Source of the DNA: Bacteroidales bacterium
Lineage (GTDB): Bacteria; Bacteroidota; Bacteroidia; Bacteroidales; P3
DNA length: 37,313 nucleotides
Assembly (NCBI GenBank): GCA_024400665.1
Contig: JAKSML010000016.1
Span: forward strand, 1-37,313
Direction of reading: 5' to 3'
Shown one piece after another: positions 9,537 through 18,741 of the stretch (position 1 is its first letter; every line of letters starts with the position of its first letter). The notes beneath the pieces are model-generated. The model ran no database searches and was not told where the DNA came from. It saw nothing but the letters and a program-made list of their open reading frames with translations. The translations under genes and the position numbers were made by a program.

Positions 9537-10889
9537 TTATGCCTGGATAGACATAGATGTACGACCTTTGATACGACCAGTCTTGGTGAGACCGTCATAG
9601 TGGCGCATGAGCAAGTGGCTCTCAATCTGCTGAAGGGTGTCGAGGATAACACCGACAAGGATCAACAGGGAAGTACCACCGTAGAATTGAGCAAACTGAG
9701 TGTTCACGCCAAACAAACGGACGATGGCGGGAAGGATAGCAACGATGCCCAGGAAAATGGAGCCAGGCAGGGTGATCTTAGAGAGGATGTTCTCAAGATA
9801 TTCTTCAGTCTTCTTACCAGGCTTGACACCAGGGATGAAGCCGCCGTTCTTCTTCATATCATCAGACATCTGCTGAGGATTGATTGCGATAGCGGTATAG
9901 AAGAAGGTGAAGAGGACAACCAAGATGAAATAAACAACATTGTAGCCGAAGCTGTTGATATCACTAAAGATCATCATGAACTTGCTGTCACCATTGCCAG
10001 AGAATCCCATAATAGTAATAGGGATGAACATGATTGCCTGAGCGAAAATGATAGGCATAACACCAGCAGCATTGACCTTGATAGGAATGTACTGACGAAC
10101 ACCACCATATTGCTTGTTGCCGACAATGCGCTTAGCATACTGCACGGGGATACGACGGGTACCCTGGACGAGCAGAATGACCAAGAGAATGACAGCCAAC
10201 AAAACAACGATTTCGATGAGGAACATCACCAGTCCGCCATCAGTAAGACGAGACACGAACTCGCCGAAGAGTGCGAAAGGCAGACGTGCGATAATACCAA
10301 TCATAATCAACAGGGAGATACCGTTACCTACGCCCTTCTCAGTGATGCGCTCACCAAGCCACATGACAAACAGGGTGCCTGCAATCAGAATGATGATGCT
10401 GGAAGCCCAGAAAGTCCAAGGGGTGGAGGAACCATCGAAAGGATAGATAGCAGTAGAAGAAGCACCCAATTGATACATCATATTCTTGATGTATGCGGGA
10501 GCCTGGAAACCGGTGATAGCAACAGTAAGCAAACGGGTCCACTGATTGATTTTTCTGCGGCCGCTTTCGCCTTCCATCTGGAGTTTCTTGAATTTGGGGA
10601 TGACCATAGCAAACAGCTGAATCACGATAGATGCAGTGATGTACGGCATGATACCCAAAGCAAAAATAGATGCGTTGGAGAATGCACCACCGGAGAACAT
10701 GTTCAACAGACCCATCAGACCATCGGAACCCTGATTCTGCAGATTCTGCAGCTGCGTAGGATCAACACCGGGCAGGACGACATAACAACCAATGCGGTAA
10801 ACGAGGACCAACCCAAGGGTATAAAGGATTCTTTTCCGCAGGTCTTCAATCGACCAGATGTTTTTGAGTGTCTGTATAAATCTCTTCAT
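9537..10889 (-). CDS. secY: Preprotein translocase subunit SecY
   Basis: SecY forms the membrane pore for exported and inserted proteins. The 450-residue protein shows ten hydrophobic segments, the plug-region start around GLMGLLNMFSGGAF, the SecY signature GIMPYITASIVIQL (about residues 78-91), and the cytoplasmic loops with GRRKINQWTRLLT and GTRRIPVQYAKRIVG. The ending SIQA is basic-poor. It follows rplO after a 98-base gap that contains a long nested hairpin and precedes map. Confidence 0.98.
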   Translation of the reverse strand: MKRFIQTLKNIWSIEDLRKRILYTLGLVLVYRIGCYVVLPGVDPTQLQNLQNQGSDGLMGLLNMFSGGAFSNASIFALGIMPYITASIVIQLFAMVIPKFKKLQMEGESGRRKINQWTRLLTVAITGFQAPAYIKNMMYQLGASSTAIYPFDGSSTPWTFWASSIIILIAGTLFVMWLGERITEKGVGNGISLLIMIGIIARLPFALFGEFVSRLTDGGLVMFLIEIVVLLAVILLVILLVQGTRRIPVQYAKRIVGNKQYGGVRQYIPIKVNAAGVMPIIFAQAIMFIPITIMGFSGNGDSKFMMIFSDINSFGYNVVYFILVVLFTFFYTAIAINPQQMSDDMKKNGGFIPGVKPGKKTEEYLENILSKITLPGSIFLGIVAILPAIVRLFGVNTQFAQFYGGTSLLILVGVILDTLQQIESHLLMRHYDGLTKTGRIKGRTSMSIQA

Positions 10890-10911
10890 TATTGTTTAGT
10901 TTTTGAGTTTA

Positions 10912-10975
10912 GGAGTTGATGACGTTTTGAAGTTGATGAAGCTGTGAAAGAATCATCAACAACTTCATCAACTCC
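10912..10975 (-). other. Long nested hairpin in the rplO-secY gap
   Basis: GGAGTTGATGA (10912-10922) pairs perfectly with TCATCAACTCC (10965-10975), and inside it GTTGATGA (10932-10939) pairs with TCATCAAC (10953-10960). The arms are therefore repeats of each other. No T-run follows on the minus strand. The structure lies between rplO and secY, directly in the untranslated segment before SecY, and could slow decay, stop part of the transcription, or mask initiation. Confidence 0.7.
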
Positions 10976-10987
10976 GCAACTATAACT

Positions 10988-11437
10988 TTATTCGATTACT
11001 GTAGCCACACCGCCTTTAGCTTCGATAGCCTGCTTTGCGGAAGCAGAGAAAGCGTGAGCAGTGACATTAATGGACTTGTTCAGTTCGCCACGGCCCAGAA
11101 TCTTGATGCGATCCTTGGAGCCCATCAGACCATTCTGCTTGAAGACCTCGACATTGAAATCGGTGATGTTTTTGGTCTCAGCAAGAGCGTTGAGCATATC
11201 GATGTTGATAGCGACATATTCAACACGGTTGATGTTTTTGAAGCCGAACTTAGGAAGACGACGATAGATGGGCATCTGACCACCTTCGAAACCGACCTTC
11301 TGGTGATAACCCGAACGAGCTTTTGCACCCTTGTTACCACGAGTAGCAGTACCGCCCTTGCCAGAGCCAGCACCACGGCCGATACGTTTGGAATGCTTGA
11401 TAGAACCTTCTGCGGGTTTGAGATTATTTAAACTCAT
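10988..11437 (-). CDS. rplO: 50S ribosomal protein L15
   Basis: L15 stabilises the centre of the large subunit late in assembly. I start it at MSLNNLKPAEGS (149 residues) rather than at an upstream in-frame ATG, because that is the family start. The glycine/arginine-rich segment KRIGRGAGSGKGGTATRGNKG, shortened here to RIGRGAGSGKGGTATRG, and the MPIYRRLPKFGF block are diagnostic. It lies between rpmD and secY as usual. Confidence 0.97.
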   Translation of the reverse strand: MSLNNLKPAEGSIKHSKRIGRGAGSGKGGTATRGNKGAKARSGYHQKVGFEGGQMPIYRRLPKFGFKNINRVEYVAINIDMLNALAETKNITDFNVEVFKQNGLMGSKDRIKILGRGELNKSINVTAHAFSASAKQAIEAKGGVATVIE

Positions 11438-11492
11438 ATCTGTTTCTCTTTTTAAATCCTGGGGCAAACGCCCCAAGATAGTGTCTAACTAA

Positions 11493-11678
11493 TTAATTTT
11501 CCTCAACAGTGATTAAATGTTTCACCTTTGCAATCATACCGAGGACCTGGGGGGTTGCCACCACAGTACGCTCGTGGTTGATGCGTTTTAGACCAAGAGC
11601 TGCCATCGTTCTTTTCTGACGGGCAGGACGGCCGATGATACTTCTAACCTGTTTGATTTTCAAAGTCTTTTCTGCCAT
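11493..11678 (-). CDS. rpmD: 50S ribosomal protein L30
   Basis: The 61-residue protein matches bacterial L30: KIKQVRSIIGRPARQKRTM, then ALGLKRINHERTVVATPQVLGMI, cut here to LGLKRINHERTVVATPQ, and the ending VKHLITVEE. It is not present in all bacteria but is standard in the spc operon of this phylum. Its start is preceded by an unusually perfect Shine-Dalgarno sequence. Confidence 0.96.
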   Translation of the reverse strand: MAEKTLKIKQVRSIIGRPARQKRTMAALGLKRINHERTVVATPQVLGMIAKVKHLITVEEN

Positions 11679-11685
11679 GATTCTT

Positions 11686-11692
11686 ACCTCCT
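11686..11692 (-). promoter_or_regulatory. Perfect Shine-Dalgarno AGGAGGT ahead of rpmD
   Basis: The minus strand reads AGGAGGT seven bases before the rpmD ATG at 11678, in the 18-base gap after rpsE. Full complementarity to the 16S tail is rare in Bacteroidota genes. Confidence 0.65.
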
Positions 11693-11696
11693 ATAA

Positions 11697-12215
11697 TTAA
11701 CCGTTAAACACTTTGTCGAGAGTGATACCGCGGAGTTCGGCGACCATGCAGGGATCCTTCATCTGCAGCAGAGCATTGATAGTAGCCTTAACCACACTGT
11801 GGGGGTTAGAGGAGCCTTTGCACTTAGCAAGCACGTCCTTGACGCCAACGCTCTCCAAAACGGCACGCATAGCACCGCCGGCGATAACACCGGTACCAGG
11901 AGCTGCGGGTTTCAAGAAGACGCGAGCACCGCTGTACTTACCACACTGCTCGTGAGGAATGGTACCTTTCAGCACGGGGACCTTGATGAGGTTCTTCTTT
12001 GCGTCGTCAACACCCTTCTGGATGGCGGCCTGGACTTCCTTGGCTTTGCCAAGACCATAACCTACGACACCGTCTTCGTTTCCAATAACGACAATGGCAG
12101 CAAAGGTGAAAGTTCTACCACCCTTGGTGACCTTGGTTACGCGGTTGACCGCGACAAGACGCTCTTTAAATTCGATTTCGCTCGATTTTACTCTTTTTAC
12201 GTTTACTTCTGCCAT
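11697..12215 (-). CDS. rpsE: 30S ribosomal protein S5
   Basis: S5 helps decoding accuracy together with S4 and S12. The 172 residues contain the double-stranded RNA-binding-like N-terminal domain ([20 protein letters not shown] near residue 17), [13 protein letters not shown] and the C-terminal domain with [15 protein letters not shown] and [14 protein letters not shown]. It is separated from rplR by 6 bases. Confidence 0.98.
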   Translation of the reverse strand: MAEVNVKRVKSSEIEFKERLVAVNRVTKVTKGGRTFTFAAIVVIGNEDGVVGYGLGKAKEVQAAIQKGVDDAKKNLIKVPVLKGTIPHEQCGKYSGARVFLKPAAPGTGVIAGGAMRAVLESVGVKDVLAKCKGSSNPHSVVKATINALLQMKDPCMVAELRGITLDKVFNG

Positions 12216-12221
12216 GACTTA

Positions 12222-12575
12222 TTAGAATTTTAAACCACCTTCTCTGGCACCATCGGCCAACGATTTAACACGACCGTGGTACAGGTAGCCGTTACGGTCA
12301 AACACCACAGTATTGATACCAGCAGCGAGAGCACGCTCAGCCAGCATTTTGCCGACCTTAGCAGCCACTTCGCTCTTCGTGCCACTCTTTTCGAAGCTCT
12401 TCTCTTTGGAAGAAGCCTGGGTCAGTGTCACACCTTTTACATCGTCAATAACCTGTGCATAAATTTCCTTATTGCTTCTGAACACAGACAGACGCGGCAT
12501 TTCTGCGGTGCCGCTGATCTTATGACGGATGCGGAATTTAATTTTAGTTCTTCTTATGTCTTTTCTTGTAGCCAT
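12222..12575 (-). CDS. rplR: 50S ribosomal protein L18
   Basis: L18 binds 5S rRNA with L5 and carries it to the large subunit. The 117 residues show the basic N-terminus [36 protein letters not shown], and the ending [20 protein letters not shown] with REGGLKF, both standard. Confidence 0.98.
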   Translation of the reverse strand: MATRKDIRRTKIKFRIRHKISGTAEMPRLSVFRSNKEIYAQVIDDVKGVTLTQASSKEKSFEKSGTKSEVAAKVGKMLAERALAAGINTVVFDRNGYLYHGRVKSLADGAREGGLKF

Positions 12576-12605
12576 AATATATATTCTTTGGCGTTCTATT
12601 TAATA

Positions 12606-13160
12606 TTATTTAGCAGCAGCCTTACCAGCCTTCTTACGGATCTCTTCACCGACGAAGCGGATACCCTTGCCCTTGTAAGGTTCAGGTTTGCGGAGAGAAC
12701 GAATCTTAGCAGCGGCCTGACCGAGGATCTGCTTGTCGCAGCAAGTCATGGTAATGATGGGGTTCTTACCTTTCTCGGTAACGGTCTCAACGTGGATTTC
12801 AGGAGCAAGCTCAAAGAAGATCTTGTGGCTGTAGCCCAAATCCATCTCCATAACATTGCCAGTAGCCTGGACTTTGTAACCGACACCGATGACTTCCTGG
12901 GTGCATTTGAAACCTTCGGAAACACCTTTCACCATGTTAGCAACGAGAGCGCGATAGAGACCGTGCATAGCCTTGTGCTCTTTGCTATCGGAAGGACGCT
13001 CGAAAGAGAGAACGCCGTCTTCCAACTTAACATTGATGATAGGGTTAACCTGCTGGGTGAGCTCACCCTTAGGACCCTTAACGGTGATAACATTTTCAGG
13101 AGACACCTTCACTTCAACACCTGCGGGCAGGTGGATGGGCATTTTACCTATTCTTGACAT
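12606..13160 (-). CDS. rplF: 50S ribosomal protein L6
   Basis: L6 sits near the factor-binding site of the large subunit. The 184-residue protein begins MSRIGKMPIHLPAGV, has VKGPKGEL, GLYRALVANMVKGVSEGF and ends with the signature RKPEPYKGKGIRF. A purine-rich GAGAGGAGA lies about 12 bases upstream of the start, a moderate Shine-Dalgarno candidate. Confidence 0.98.
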   Translation of the reverse strand: MSRIGKMPIHLPAGVEVKVSPENVITVKGPKGELTQQVNPIINVKLEDGVLSFERPSDSKEHKAMHGLYRALVANMVKGVSEGFKCTQEVIGVGYKVQATGNVMEMDLGYSHKIFFELAPEIHVETVTEKGKNPIITMTCCDKQILGQAAAKIRSLRKPEPYKGKGIRFVGEEIRKKAGKAAAK

Positions 13161-13183
13161 TTCTTATAATCTCCTCTCTTTAA

Positions 13184-13585
13184 TTAGCTGATGTAACAAA
13201 TAACTTCGCCACCGACATTCAAAGTGCGGGCTTCCTTATCGGTCATCAGGCCTTTGGAAGTAGAGATGATGGCGATGCCAAGACCATTGAGGACGCGGGG
13301 CATATCTTCAACAGAGACGTAGCGGCGCAGACCGGGGCTGCTGACGCGCTTAAGCTCGGAGATAGCGGAGATTTTTGTCACGGGGTGATACTTCAACGCA
13401 ATCTTGATGCTCTGATTGTGGGAACCTTCGTTCTCAAATTTGTAGTTCAGGATATAACCTTTTTCGAACAAGATCTTGGTGATCTCTTTTTTCAAATTGG
13501 ATGCAGGGATTTCAACGACTCTATGCTTGGCAGCGATAGCGTTGCGCATGCGGGTCAAATAATCTGCAATAGGATCTGTTACCAT
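13184..13585 (-). CDS. rpsH: 30S ribosomal protein S8
   Basis: S8 is a primary 16S rRNA-binding protein and in E. coli represses the spc operon. The 133 residues contain [18 protein letters not shown], the KFENEG region and the C-terminal [18 protein letters not shown], ending in GGEVICYIS, which is the normal terminus. Whether autoregulation exists here is not visible. Confidence 0.98.
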   Translation of the reverse strand: MVTDPIADYLTRMRNAIAAKHRVVEIPASNLKKEITKILFEKGYILNYKFENEGSHNQSIKIALKYHPVTKISAISELKRVSSPGLRRYVSVEDMPRVLNGLGIAIISTSKGLMTDKEARTLNVGGEVICYIS

Positions 13586-13616
13586 TTTATATTTTCTTGA
13601 TTTTAAGTTTTGTAGT

Positions 13617-13648
13617 ATTGGTTTTTGCCAACTTGCAAAGCTACCAAT
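13617..13648 (-). other. Nested hairpin in the rpsN-rpsH gap
   Basis: ATTGGT (13617-13622) pairs with ACCAAT (13643-13648) and TTTGC (13624-13628) with GCAAA (13635-13639) inside it. It occupies the 77-base gap before rpsH. No T-run follows. Confidence 0.5.
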
Positions 13649-13662
13649 GTATTAATTATCTA

Positions 13663-13962
13663 TTACCAGCTGGACTTCTTAACACCAGGGATGAGACCGC
13701 TAACGGCCATCTCGCGGAAATTGATACGGGAGATGCCGAACTGACGCATATAACCCTTGGGACGGCCAGTGAGCTGGCAGCGGTTGTGCATGCGGATGGG
13801 GCAGGCGTTCTTGGGGAGCTTCTGAAGAGCGATGACAGCCTTCTCAACCTCCTCGGGTTCGCCGGTGCGGACGATTTCCTTTAAAGCGGCGCGCTTAGCA
13901 GCATAACGAGCAACCATCTTAGCTCTTTTGCGTTCTCTTGCTTTGATTGATTCTTTTGCCAT
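13663..13962 (-). CDS. rpsN: 30S ribosomal protein S14 (zinc-free form)
   Basis: S14 lies in the small-subunit head. At 99 residues this is the long form without the CxxC zinc pair: [20 protein letters not shown], then a spacer absent from the zinc type, and the conserved end [19 protein letters not shown] with FREMA and PGVKKSSW. It precedes rpsH in the spc operon. Confidence 0.98.
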   Translation of the reverse strand: MAKESIKARERKRAKMVARYAAKRAALKEIVRTGEPEEVEKAVIALQKLPKNACPIRMHNRCQLTGRPKGYMRQFGISRINFREMAVSGLIPGVKKSSW

Positions 13963-13968
13963 TATCTA

Positions 13969-14529
13969 TTATTTTTGTTGGTTCTTGAAAGGAATGCCGA
14001 ACTGTTTGAGCAAGGACATAGCCTCCTTATCGGTGTTGGCCGAAGTGACGAAGGTGATATCCATACCCTGAATGCGGTCGATCTTGTCGATATCGATTTC
14101 GGGGAAGATAATCTGCTCGGAGATGCCGAAAGTGTAGTTACCCTTGCCGTCGAAACCCTTGTCGTTGATACCGCGGAAGTCGCGGATACGGGGGATAGAG
14201 GCAGTGATAAGACGCTCCAAGAACTCATACATGCGCTCGCCACGGAGGGTCACGCGGACGCCGATAGGCATGCCACGACGCAGTTTGAAGTTAGAAATAT
14301 CCTTGCGGGACTTGGTAGCGACAGCCTTCTGGCCAGTGATGAGAGTCATTTCCTCGATACCCTTGTCGATGACTTTCTTATCAGCGATAGCGGCTTTGCC
14401 GAGACCCTGGTTCAGGGTGATTTTCTTCAGACGAGGAGCCTGCATGACGGTTTTGTAGCCATACTCTTTCATGAGAGCGGGCAGAATTTCCTCGTTATAC
14501 TTGGTCTTTAAAGTAGGAATATATGCCAT
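13969..14529 (-). CDS. rplE: 50S ribosomal protein L5
   Basis: L5 binds 5S rRNA and forms the bridge to S13. The 186 residues include [34 protein letters not shown] (RNA-binding region), GVRVTLRG and GIPF near the end. The start ATG shares one base with the rplX stop (TAATG), so translation of the two is probably coupled. A GGAGGAG sequence inside rplX lies about 10 bases upstream. Confidence 0.98.
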   Translation of the reverse strand: MAYIPTLKTKYNEEILPALMKEYGYKTVMQAPRLKKITLNQGLGKAAIADKKVIDKGIEEMTLITGQKAVATKSRKDISNFKLRRGMPIGVRVTLRGERMYEFLERLITASIPRIRDFRGINDKGFDGKGNYTFGISEQIIFPEIDIDKIDRIQGMDITFVTSANTDKEAMSLLKQFGIPFKNQQK

Positions 14530-14843
14530 TATTTAATCTCCTCCCCTGATTTTTTAGAATAACGAACGAGTTTACCAGTCTTCTCACTGATTTTACGGCC
14601 GATTCTGGTAGGAGTCTTGCCGTCCATGACCATGAGGTTAGACAGATGGATAGGTGCTTCCTGCTCGACGATACCGCCCTGGGTGTTCTTAGCATTGGGC
14701 TTGGTATGCTTCTTGATGAGGTTACGACCTTCCACGATGGCGCGATTCTTTTCGGGATAAACTTTCAGCACTTTACCGGTCTTGCCTTTATCTTCGCCGG
14801 CAATCACCATGACGGTATCCCCTTTTTTAACGTGCAATTTCAT
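14529..14843 (-). CDS. rplX: 50S ribosomal protein L24
   Basis: L24 starts large-subunit assembly. The 104-residue protein has the KOW motif near its start ([21 protein letters not shown]) and [14 protein letters not shown] with the HLSNLM stretch, all family marks. It lies between rplN and rplE, overlapping rplE by one base. Confidence 0.98.
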   Translation of the reverse strand: MKLHVKKGDTVMVIAGEDKGKTGKVLKVYPEKNRAIVEGRNLIKKHTKPNAKNTQGGIVEQEAPIHLSNLMVMDGKTPTRIGRKISEKTGKLVRYSKKSGEEIK

Positions 14844-14864
14844 TTCTTTTCTTCTTTTTAATTT

Positions 14865-15233
14865 TTACAATACTTCGGGAGCCAAGGAAACGATCTTCAT
14901 GAATTGTTTGTCGCGGAGTTCACGAGCAACAGGTCCGAAGATACGGGTGCCGCGGAGCTCATCGGTAGCGGTAAGCAGGACACAGGCATTATCGTCGAAG
15001 CGGATGTAGCTACCATCATTGCGGCGAATTTCTTTCTTGGTACGGACAACGACTGCTTTAGAGACAGCTCCCTTCTTAATGTTGCCGGAAGGAATAGCAT
15101 CCTTAATAGCCACCACGATAGTATCGCCGATAGAGGCATAACGCTTCTTGGTGCCGCCGAGGACGCGGATGCACAGTGCGCTCTTTGCACCACTGTTATC
15201 GGCAACTGTCATTCTAGTTTCTTGTTGTATCAT
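14865..15233 (-). CDS. rplN: 50S ribosomal protein L14
   Basis: L14 sits at the subunit interface and contacts 16S rRNA helix 14. The 122 residues include [51 protein letters not shown], and [15 protein letters not shown], near-identical to the bacterial consensus. Confidence 0.98.
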   Translation of the reverse strand: MIQQETRMTVADNSGAKSALCIRVLGGTKKRYASIGDTIVVAIKDAIPSGNIKKGAVSKAVVVRTKKEIRRNDGSYIRFDDNACVLLTATDELRGTRIFGPVARELRDKQFMKIVSLAPEVL

Positions 15234-15270
15234 TTCTTATTTTCTTTTTGTCTGGGTTGTTGTAACTAAA

Positions 15271-15525
15271 TTACTTAGCTCTCTCAACGATTTCGACGAG
15301 ACGCCAGCATTTGTTTTTGCTCAACGGACGGGTTTCCATGATGCGGACAATGTCACCAATGTTGCACTCGTTCTTTTCATCGTGAGCCATGAATTTGGTG
15401 GACTTTTTAACGAATTTGCCATACATGGGGTGCTTCACTTTGCGCTCGACCAAAATGACAATAGACTTGTCCATCTTGTTGCTCACCACAACACCGACTC
15501 TTTCTTTTCTTAAATTTCTTTCCAT
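15271..15525 (-). CDS. rpsQ: 30S ribosomal protein S17
   Basis: S17 is an OB-fold protein binding the 5' domain of 16S rRNA. The 84-residue protein has [19 protein letters not shown], the [19 protein letters not shown] block and [19 protein letters not shown]. It follows rpmC by 8 bases. Confidence 0.98.
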   Translation of the reverse strand: MERNLRKERVGVVVSNKMDKSIVILVERKVKHPMYGKFVKKSTKFMAHDEKNECNIGDIVRIMETRPLSKNKCWRLVEIVERAK

Positions 15526-15533
15526 ATTTAGTA

Positions 15534-15743
15534 TTAGTTCTGCTTCTGCTCAGCGATTTCGCGGGCGCGGAGTTCGGTGAGGCAGCGTGCAATGGTTTTT
15601 CTACTTTCTTTTATCTTGTTAGGATTCTCAAGCGGGGAGACGGCATGAGTCATAAGCATCTTCTGATACATGCTGCGCTCGGTTTCTAACTTTTCCTTCA
15701 ATTCAGCAGTCGAAAGCTCTTTTAAAACTAATTCGTTCTTCAT
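15534..15743 (-). CDS. rpmC: 50S ribosomal protein L29
   Basis: L29 is a small two-helix protein at the exit tunnel and part of the docking site for trigger factor and SRP. The 69 residues begin with [20 protein letters not shown] and end in the [20 protein letters not shown] helix, typical of the family. Confidence 0.97.
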   Translation of the reverse strand: MKNELVLKELSTAELKEKLETERSMYQKMLMTHAVSPLENPNKIKESRKTIARCLTELRAREIAEQKQN

Positions 15744-15758
15744 GACTGTATCTTCTTT

Positions 15759-16181
15759 TTATTCTTCGATATAATCTCTTTTAACAACAAACTTGGTCGA
15801 AATGGGGAGCTTCTGGGCTGCCAGGCGGAGAGCCTCTTTAGCAACATCCATAGGAACACCTTCGCATTCGAACAGAATGGTACCGGGCATTACGCGGGCA
15901 ACGAAGTATTCGGGAGCACCCTTACCTTTACCCATACGGACCTCATTAGGCTTCTTGGTGATGGGCTTATCGGGGAAGATGCGGATCCAAATCTGACCTT
16001 CACGTTTCATGTGACGCGTTACAGCTTGACGTGCAGCCTCTATTTGACGGCCTGTGATGAAACAGGTTTCCAGGGATTTGATACCAAAGGTACCGAAAGC
16101 CAACTCGTGACCACGGAAAGCATTGCCTTTAATTTTACCCTTCTGCTGCTTTCTATATCTTGTTTTCTTAGGTTGTAACAT
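15759..16181 (-). CDS. rplP: 50S ribosomal protein L16
   Basis: L16 organises the aminoacyl-tRNA site of the large subunit. The 140 residues begin [16 protein letters not shown] and hold [39 protein letters not shown] and the [18 protein letters not shown] loop containing the arginine that is hydroxylated in some bacteria. Confidence 0.98.
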   Translation of the reverse strand: MLQPKKTRYRKQQKGKIKGNAFRGHELAFGTFGIKSLETCFITGRQIEAARQAVTRHMKREGQIWIRIFPDKPITKKPNEVRMGKGKGAPEYFVARVMPGTILFECEGVPMDVAKEALRLAAQKLPISTKFVVKRDYIEE

Positions 16182-16196
16182 TTCTTATTATTGTTT

Positions 16197-16246
16197 TTAG
16201 CGCTTAGCGTTTAGTGTTATCTGTAACTCTAACCTCTAACCTCTAA
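16197..16246 (-). other. Heptad-phased inverted repeat in the rpsC-rplP gap
   Basis: Three heptads TTAGCGC, TTAGCGT and TTAGTGT (16197-16217) face three heptads CTCTAAC (16227-16247). Each TTAG can pair with a CTAA in the same register (positions sum to 32443 for all three) and the centre closes with GTTA-TAAC at 16216-16219 and 16224-16227. Read on the minus strand the unit is GGTTAGA, three times in tandem. The function is unknown; it occupies the 69-base gap between rpsC and rplP. Confidence 0.7.
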
Positions 16247-16250
16247 CCTA

Positions 16251-17009
16251 TTATTTATTGTTGTTATTTCTATTGTTGACCTGACGGCGACGGGGGGCGC
16301 CATTGCTAGGACGGCGCTCGCCACCCATAGCGGGGCGATGATCCTTCTGCTGACCACCAACGGTGGAGGGAACCAGTTCGCGCTTGCCATAGATGACACC
16401 ACGGCAGATATACACCTTTACACCAATGCGGCCATAAGTAGTATGAGCCTCAGCGTGTGCGTAGTCGATATCGGCACGGAGCGTGTGGAGAGGAGTACGA
16501 CCCTCTTTGTAATGCTCGCTACGGGCGATTTCAGCACCGCCGATACGGCCGGAGATGGAGACCTTGATACCCTCAGCGCCAGAACGCATGGTGGAAACGA
16601 TAGCGTTCTTGATAGCGCGACGATACTGGACACGGCCTTCGATCTGCTTAGCGATATTCTGGGCGACCAGGACTGCATCGAGTTCCGGACGTTTCACCTC
16701 GGAGATGTTGATCTGAACATCCTTGCCGGTAAGTTTCTTCAATTCTTCTTTCAGTTTGTCAACCTCACTGCCAGCTTTACCAATGATCAAACCCGGACGA
16801 GCGGTATTGATAGTGACGGTAAGGAGTTTAAGTGTGCGCTCGATATAGATTTTCGAGACATTGGCCTTAGCGAGACGGGCGTTGAGATACTTACGGATCT
16901 TGTCGTCTTCAACGAGCTTCTGCTCGAATTTGCGACCACCGTACCAGTTAGAATCCCATCCGCGGATGATGCCTAAACGATTTCCAATTGGGTTAGTTTT
17001 TTGTCCCAT
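16251..17009 (-). CDS. rpsC: 30S ribosomal protein S3
   Basis: S3 shapes the mRNA entry tunnel. The 252-residue protein carries the KH-type domain ([14 protein letters not shown] near residue 74), the C-terminal domain with [20 protein letters not shown] and the conserved [13 protein letters not shown]. The final 40 residues are rich in Arg, Gly, Asn and Pro, a low-complexity tail beyond the family core. The order rplV, rpsC, rplP is standard. Confidence 0.98.
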   Translation of the reverse strand: MGQKTNPIGNRLGIIRGWDSNWYGGRKFEQKLVEDDKIRKYLNARLAKANVSKIYIERTLKLLTVTINTARPGLIIGKAGSEVDKLKEELKKLTGKDVQINISEVKRPELDAVLVAQNIAKQIEGRVQYRRAIKNAIVSTMRSGAEGIKVSISGRIGGAEIARSEHYKEGRTPLHTLRADIDYAHAEAHTTYGRIGVKVYICRGVIYGKRELVPSTVGGQQKDHRPAMGGERRPSNGAPRRRQVNNRNNNNK

Positions 17010-17034
17010 TGTTACTTTCTTCTTATTTGATTAA

Positions 17035-17469
17035 CTATTTATTTTCTTCAGCCTTAGGAGCCACAGGAGCCTCATCGACACGGCTGCCGAGGATAACGGT
17101 GATGTGGTTGCTACGTTTGCGGATTCTATAACCACGGCCCTGAGGAGCGGTCATCATGCGGCGCATGGTGCGGCCTTCGTCAACCATAATCTGCTTGACA
17201 TAGAGCTGACTGTCTTCAAGACGCTTGCCCTCGTTCTTAGCCTGCCAGTTAGAAACGGCGCTGAGAACCAGCTTGTAAATCTTAGGAGCGGACTCTCTGG
17301 GGCAATATTTCAGGATACCAAGGGCTTTATCAACGTCAACGCCACGAACCATATCAGCGACGAGACGGGTCTTACGGGGCGAAGTAGGATTGTTCATCAA
17401 CTTAGCCACGTAGAGGGTCTTTCTTGCTTCTTTGCGTGCATCTGCACTAACTTTTCTGCGATGTCCCAT
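17035..17469 (-). CDS. rplV: 50S ribosomal protein L22
   Basis: L22 lines the exit tunnel and is a site of macrolide resistance mutations. The 144-residue protein has the core from SPRKTRLVADMVRG, then the globular part ending in ESAPKIYKLVLSAVSNW, and the long hairpin with VDEGRTMRRMMTAPQGRGYR, RSNHITVILG. The N-terminus (MGHRRKVSADARKE) is longer than in E. coli, and the C-terminus has an extra Pro/Ala/Glu tail. Confidence 0.98.
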   Translation of the reverse strand: MGHRRKVSADARKEARKTLYVAKLMNNPTSPRKTRLVADMVRGVDVDKALGILKYCPRESAPKIYKLVLSAVSNWQAKNEGKRLEDSQLYVKQIMVDEGRTMRRMMTAPQGRGYRIRKRSNHITVILGSRVDEAPVAPKAEENK

Positions 17470-17499
17470 TTCTTATTATATTCTTTCTATTTGGACTTA

Positions 17500-17778
17500 T
17501 TATTTCTTAGCTTTGTCTTTAGATCCGGCATGGCCGCGGAAGATACGGGTGGGAGCGAACTCGCCGAGTTTGTGACCAACCATATTTTCGGTTACATAGA
17601 CGGGGATGAATTTGTTGCCATTATGCACAGCGATGGTCTGACCGACGAAGTCGGGAGAGATCATAGAAGCGCGGCTCCAAGTCTTGATGGTAACCTTCTT
17701 ATTGTTCTGCTGAGCCTCGATAACTCTTTTCTCCAACTTATGGAAGATATACGGACCTTTCTTTAATGAACGACTCAT
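17500..17778 (-). CDS. rpsS: 30S ribosomal protein S19
   Basis: S19 sits on the small-subunit head near tRNA and S13. The 92 residues include [11 protein letters not shown], the [20 protein letters not shown] block, and [18 protein letters not shown] near the end, the invariant family sequence. Confidence 0.98.
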   Translation of the reverse strand: MSRSLKKGPYIFHKLEKRVIEAQQNNKKVTIKTWSRASMISPDFVGQTIAVHNGNKFIPVYVTENMVGHKLGEFAPTRIFRGHAGSKDKAKK

Positions 17779-17797
17779 TTTCTTCTTCTTTTAATGA

Positions 17798-18622
17798 TTA
17801 CTTCTTTCTTCTTTCAACAATGAACTTGCTGGACTGCTTCTTAGGAGCGCGTGTCTTGTAGCCCTTAGCTGGGATACCCTTACGGCTGCGAGGATGTCCG
17901 CCAGTCTGACGGCCCTCACCACCGCCCATCGGGTGGTCAACAGGGTTCATAACGACGCCGCGGTTGCGCGGACGACGACCCAACCAACGGTTGCGACCGG
18001 CCTTACCGCCGACCTCAAGGTTGTGCTCGGGGTTGGAGACGATACCGACGGTGGCACGGCAAGCCTGAAGGATCATGCGCATTTCGCCACTGGGCATCTT
18101 AATGATAGCGTACTTGTCATCACGGGACATGAGCTGAGCGTAGGCACCAGCGCTACGGACCATCTTAGCACCCTGGCCAGGACGGAGCTCGATGTTGTGG
18201 ATAAGGGTACCGAAAGGAATTTCGGCGAGGGTCAGCGTGTTACCGACTTCGGGAGCAACACCTTTACCAGACATGATAGTCTGACCGACTTTCAAACCCT
18301 GAGGAGCGAGGATGTAGCGTTTCTCACCATCAGCGTAGAACACGAGGGCGATACGAGAGCTGCGGTTAGGATCGTACTCAATAGTCTTGACGACTGCGGG
18401 GATACCGTCCTTGTCTCTCTTGAAATCGACGAAACGATACAACTGCTTATGACCACCGCCCATATAGCGCATGGTCATCTTACCTTGGTTGTTGCGGCCA
18501 CCGCTCTTGCCGTAGCCAGCCACCAAACTCTTTTCCGGCTTGTTGGTCGTGATATCGTCATTGGTGACGACGATCTTGTGACGCTGACCGGGGGTTGTCG
18601 GTTTAATTTTCTTTAAAGCCAT
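17798..18622 (-). CDS. rplB: 50S ribosomal protein L2
   Basis: L2 is needed for subunit association and for peptidyl transferase activity. The 274-residue protein has [45 protein letters not shown] and the C-terminal domain with [18 protein letters not shown], which contains the histidine needed for activity. Length matches the family. Confidence 0.98.
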   Translation of the reverse strand: MALKKIKPTTPGQRHKIVVTNDDITTNKPEKSLVAGYGKSGGRNNQGKMTMRYMGGGHKQLYRFVDFKRDKDGIPAVVKTIEYDPNRSSRIALVFYADGEKRYILAPQGLKVGQTIMSGKGVAPEVGNTLTLAEIPFGTLIHNIELRPGQGAKMVRSAGAYAQLMSRDDKYAIIKMPSGEMRMILQACRATVGIVSNPEHNLEVGGKAGRNRWLGRRPRNRGVVMNPVDHPMGGGEGRQTGGHPRSRKGIPAKGYKTRAPKKQSSKFIVERRKK

Positions 18623-18701
18623 TTCTTTTTTTCTTTTTAGCCTCTTATCAGTGGGCTATTACTATTATTAATTTGTTATTTGTTTGTTTATGTACGTGCC
18701 A

Positions 18702-18729
18702 AAGGTATGGAGTGCTAACCCCATACCTT
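18702..18729 (-). other. Perfect 9-bp hairpin in the rplW-rplB gap
   Basis: AAGGTATGG (18702-18710) and CCATACCTT (18721-18729) are perfect complements around a 10-base loop. It occupies the 119-base gap between rplW and rplB, which is unusually long for this cluster. On the minus strand the downstream sequence is not T-rich, so termination seems unlikely. Confidence 0.6.
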
Positions 18730-18741
18730 CAGCGCTATACA

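Noticed and set aside
9600..10919. 439-codon open frame antisense to secY
   Set aside because: Very Asp/Asn/Gln/Thr-rich, as expected from the complement of a membrane protein gene.
16227..16247. Telomere-like (GGTTAGA)n repeat as a chromosome-end feature
   Set aside because: Only three units inside a bacterial operon; better explained as the hairpin reported in findings.
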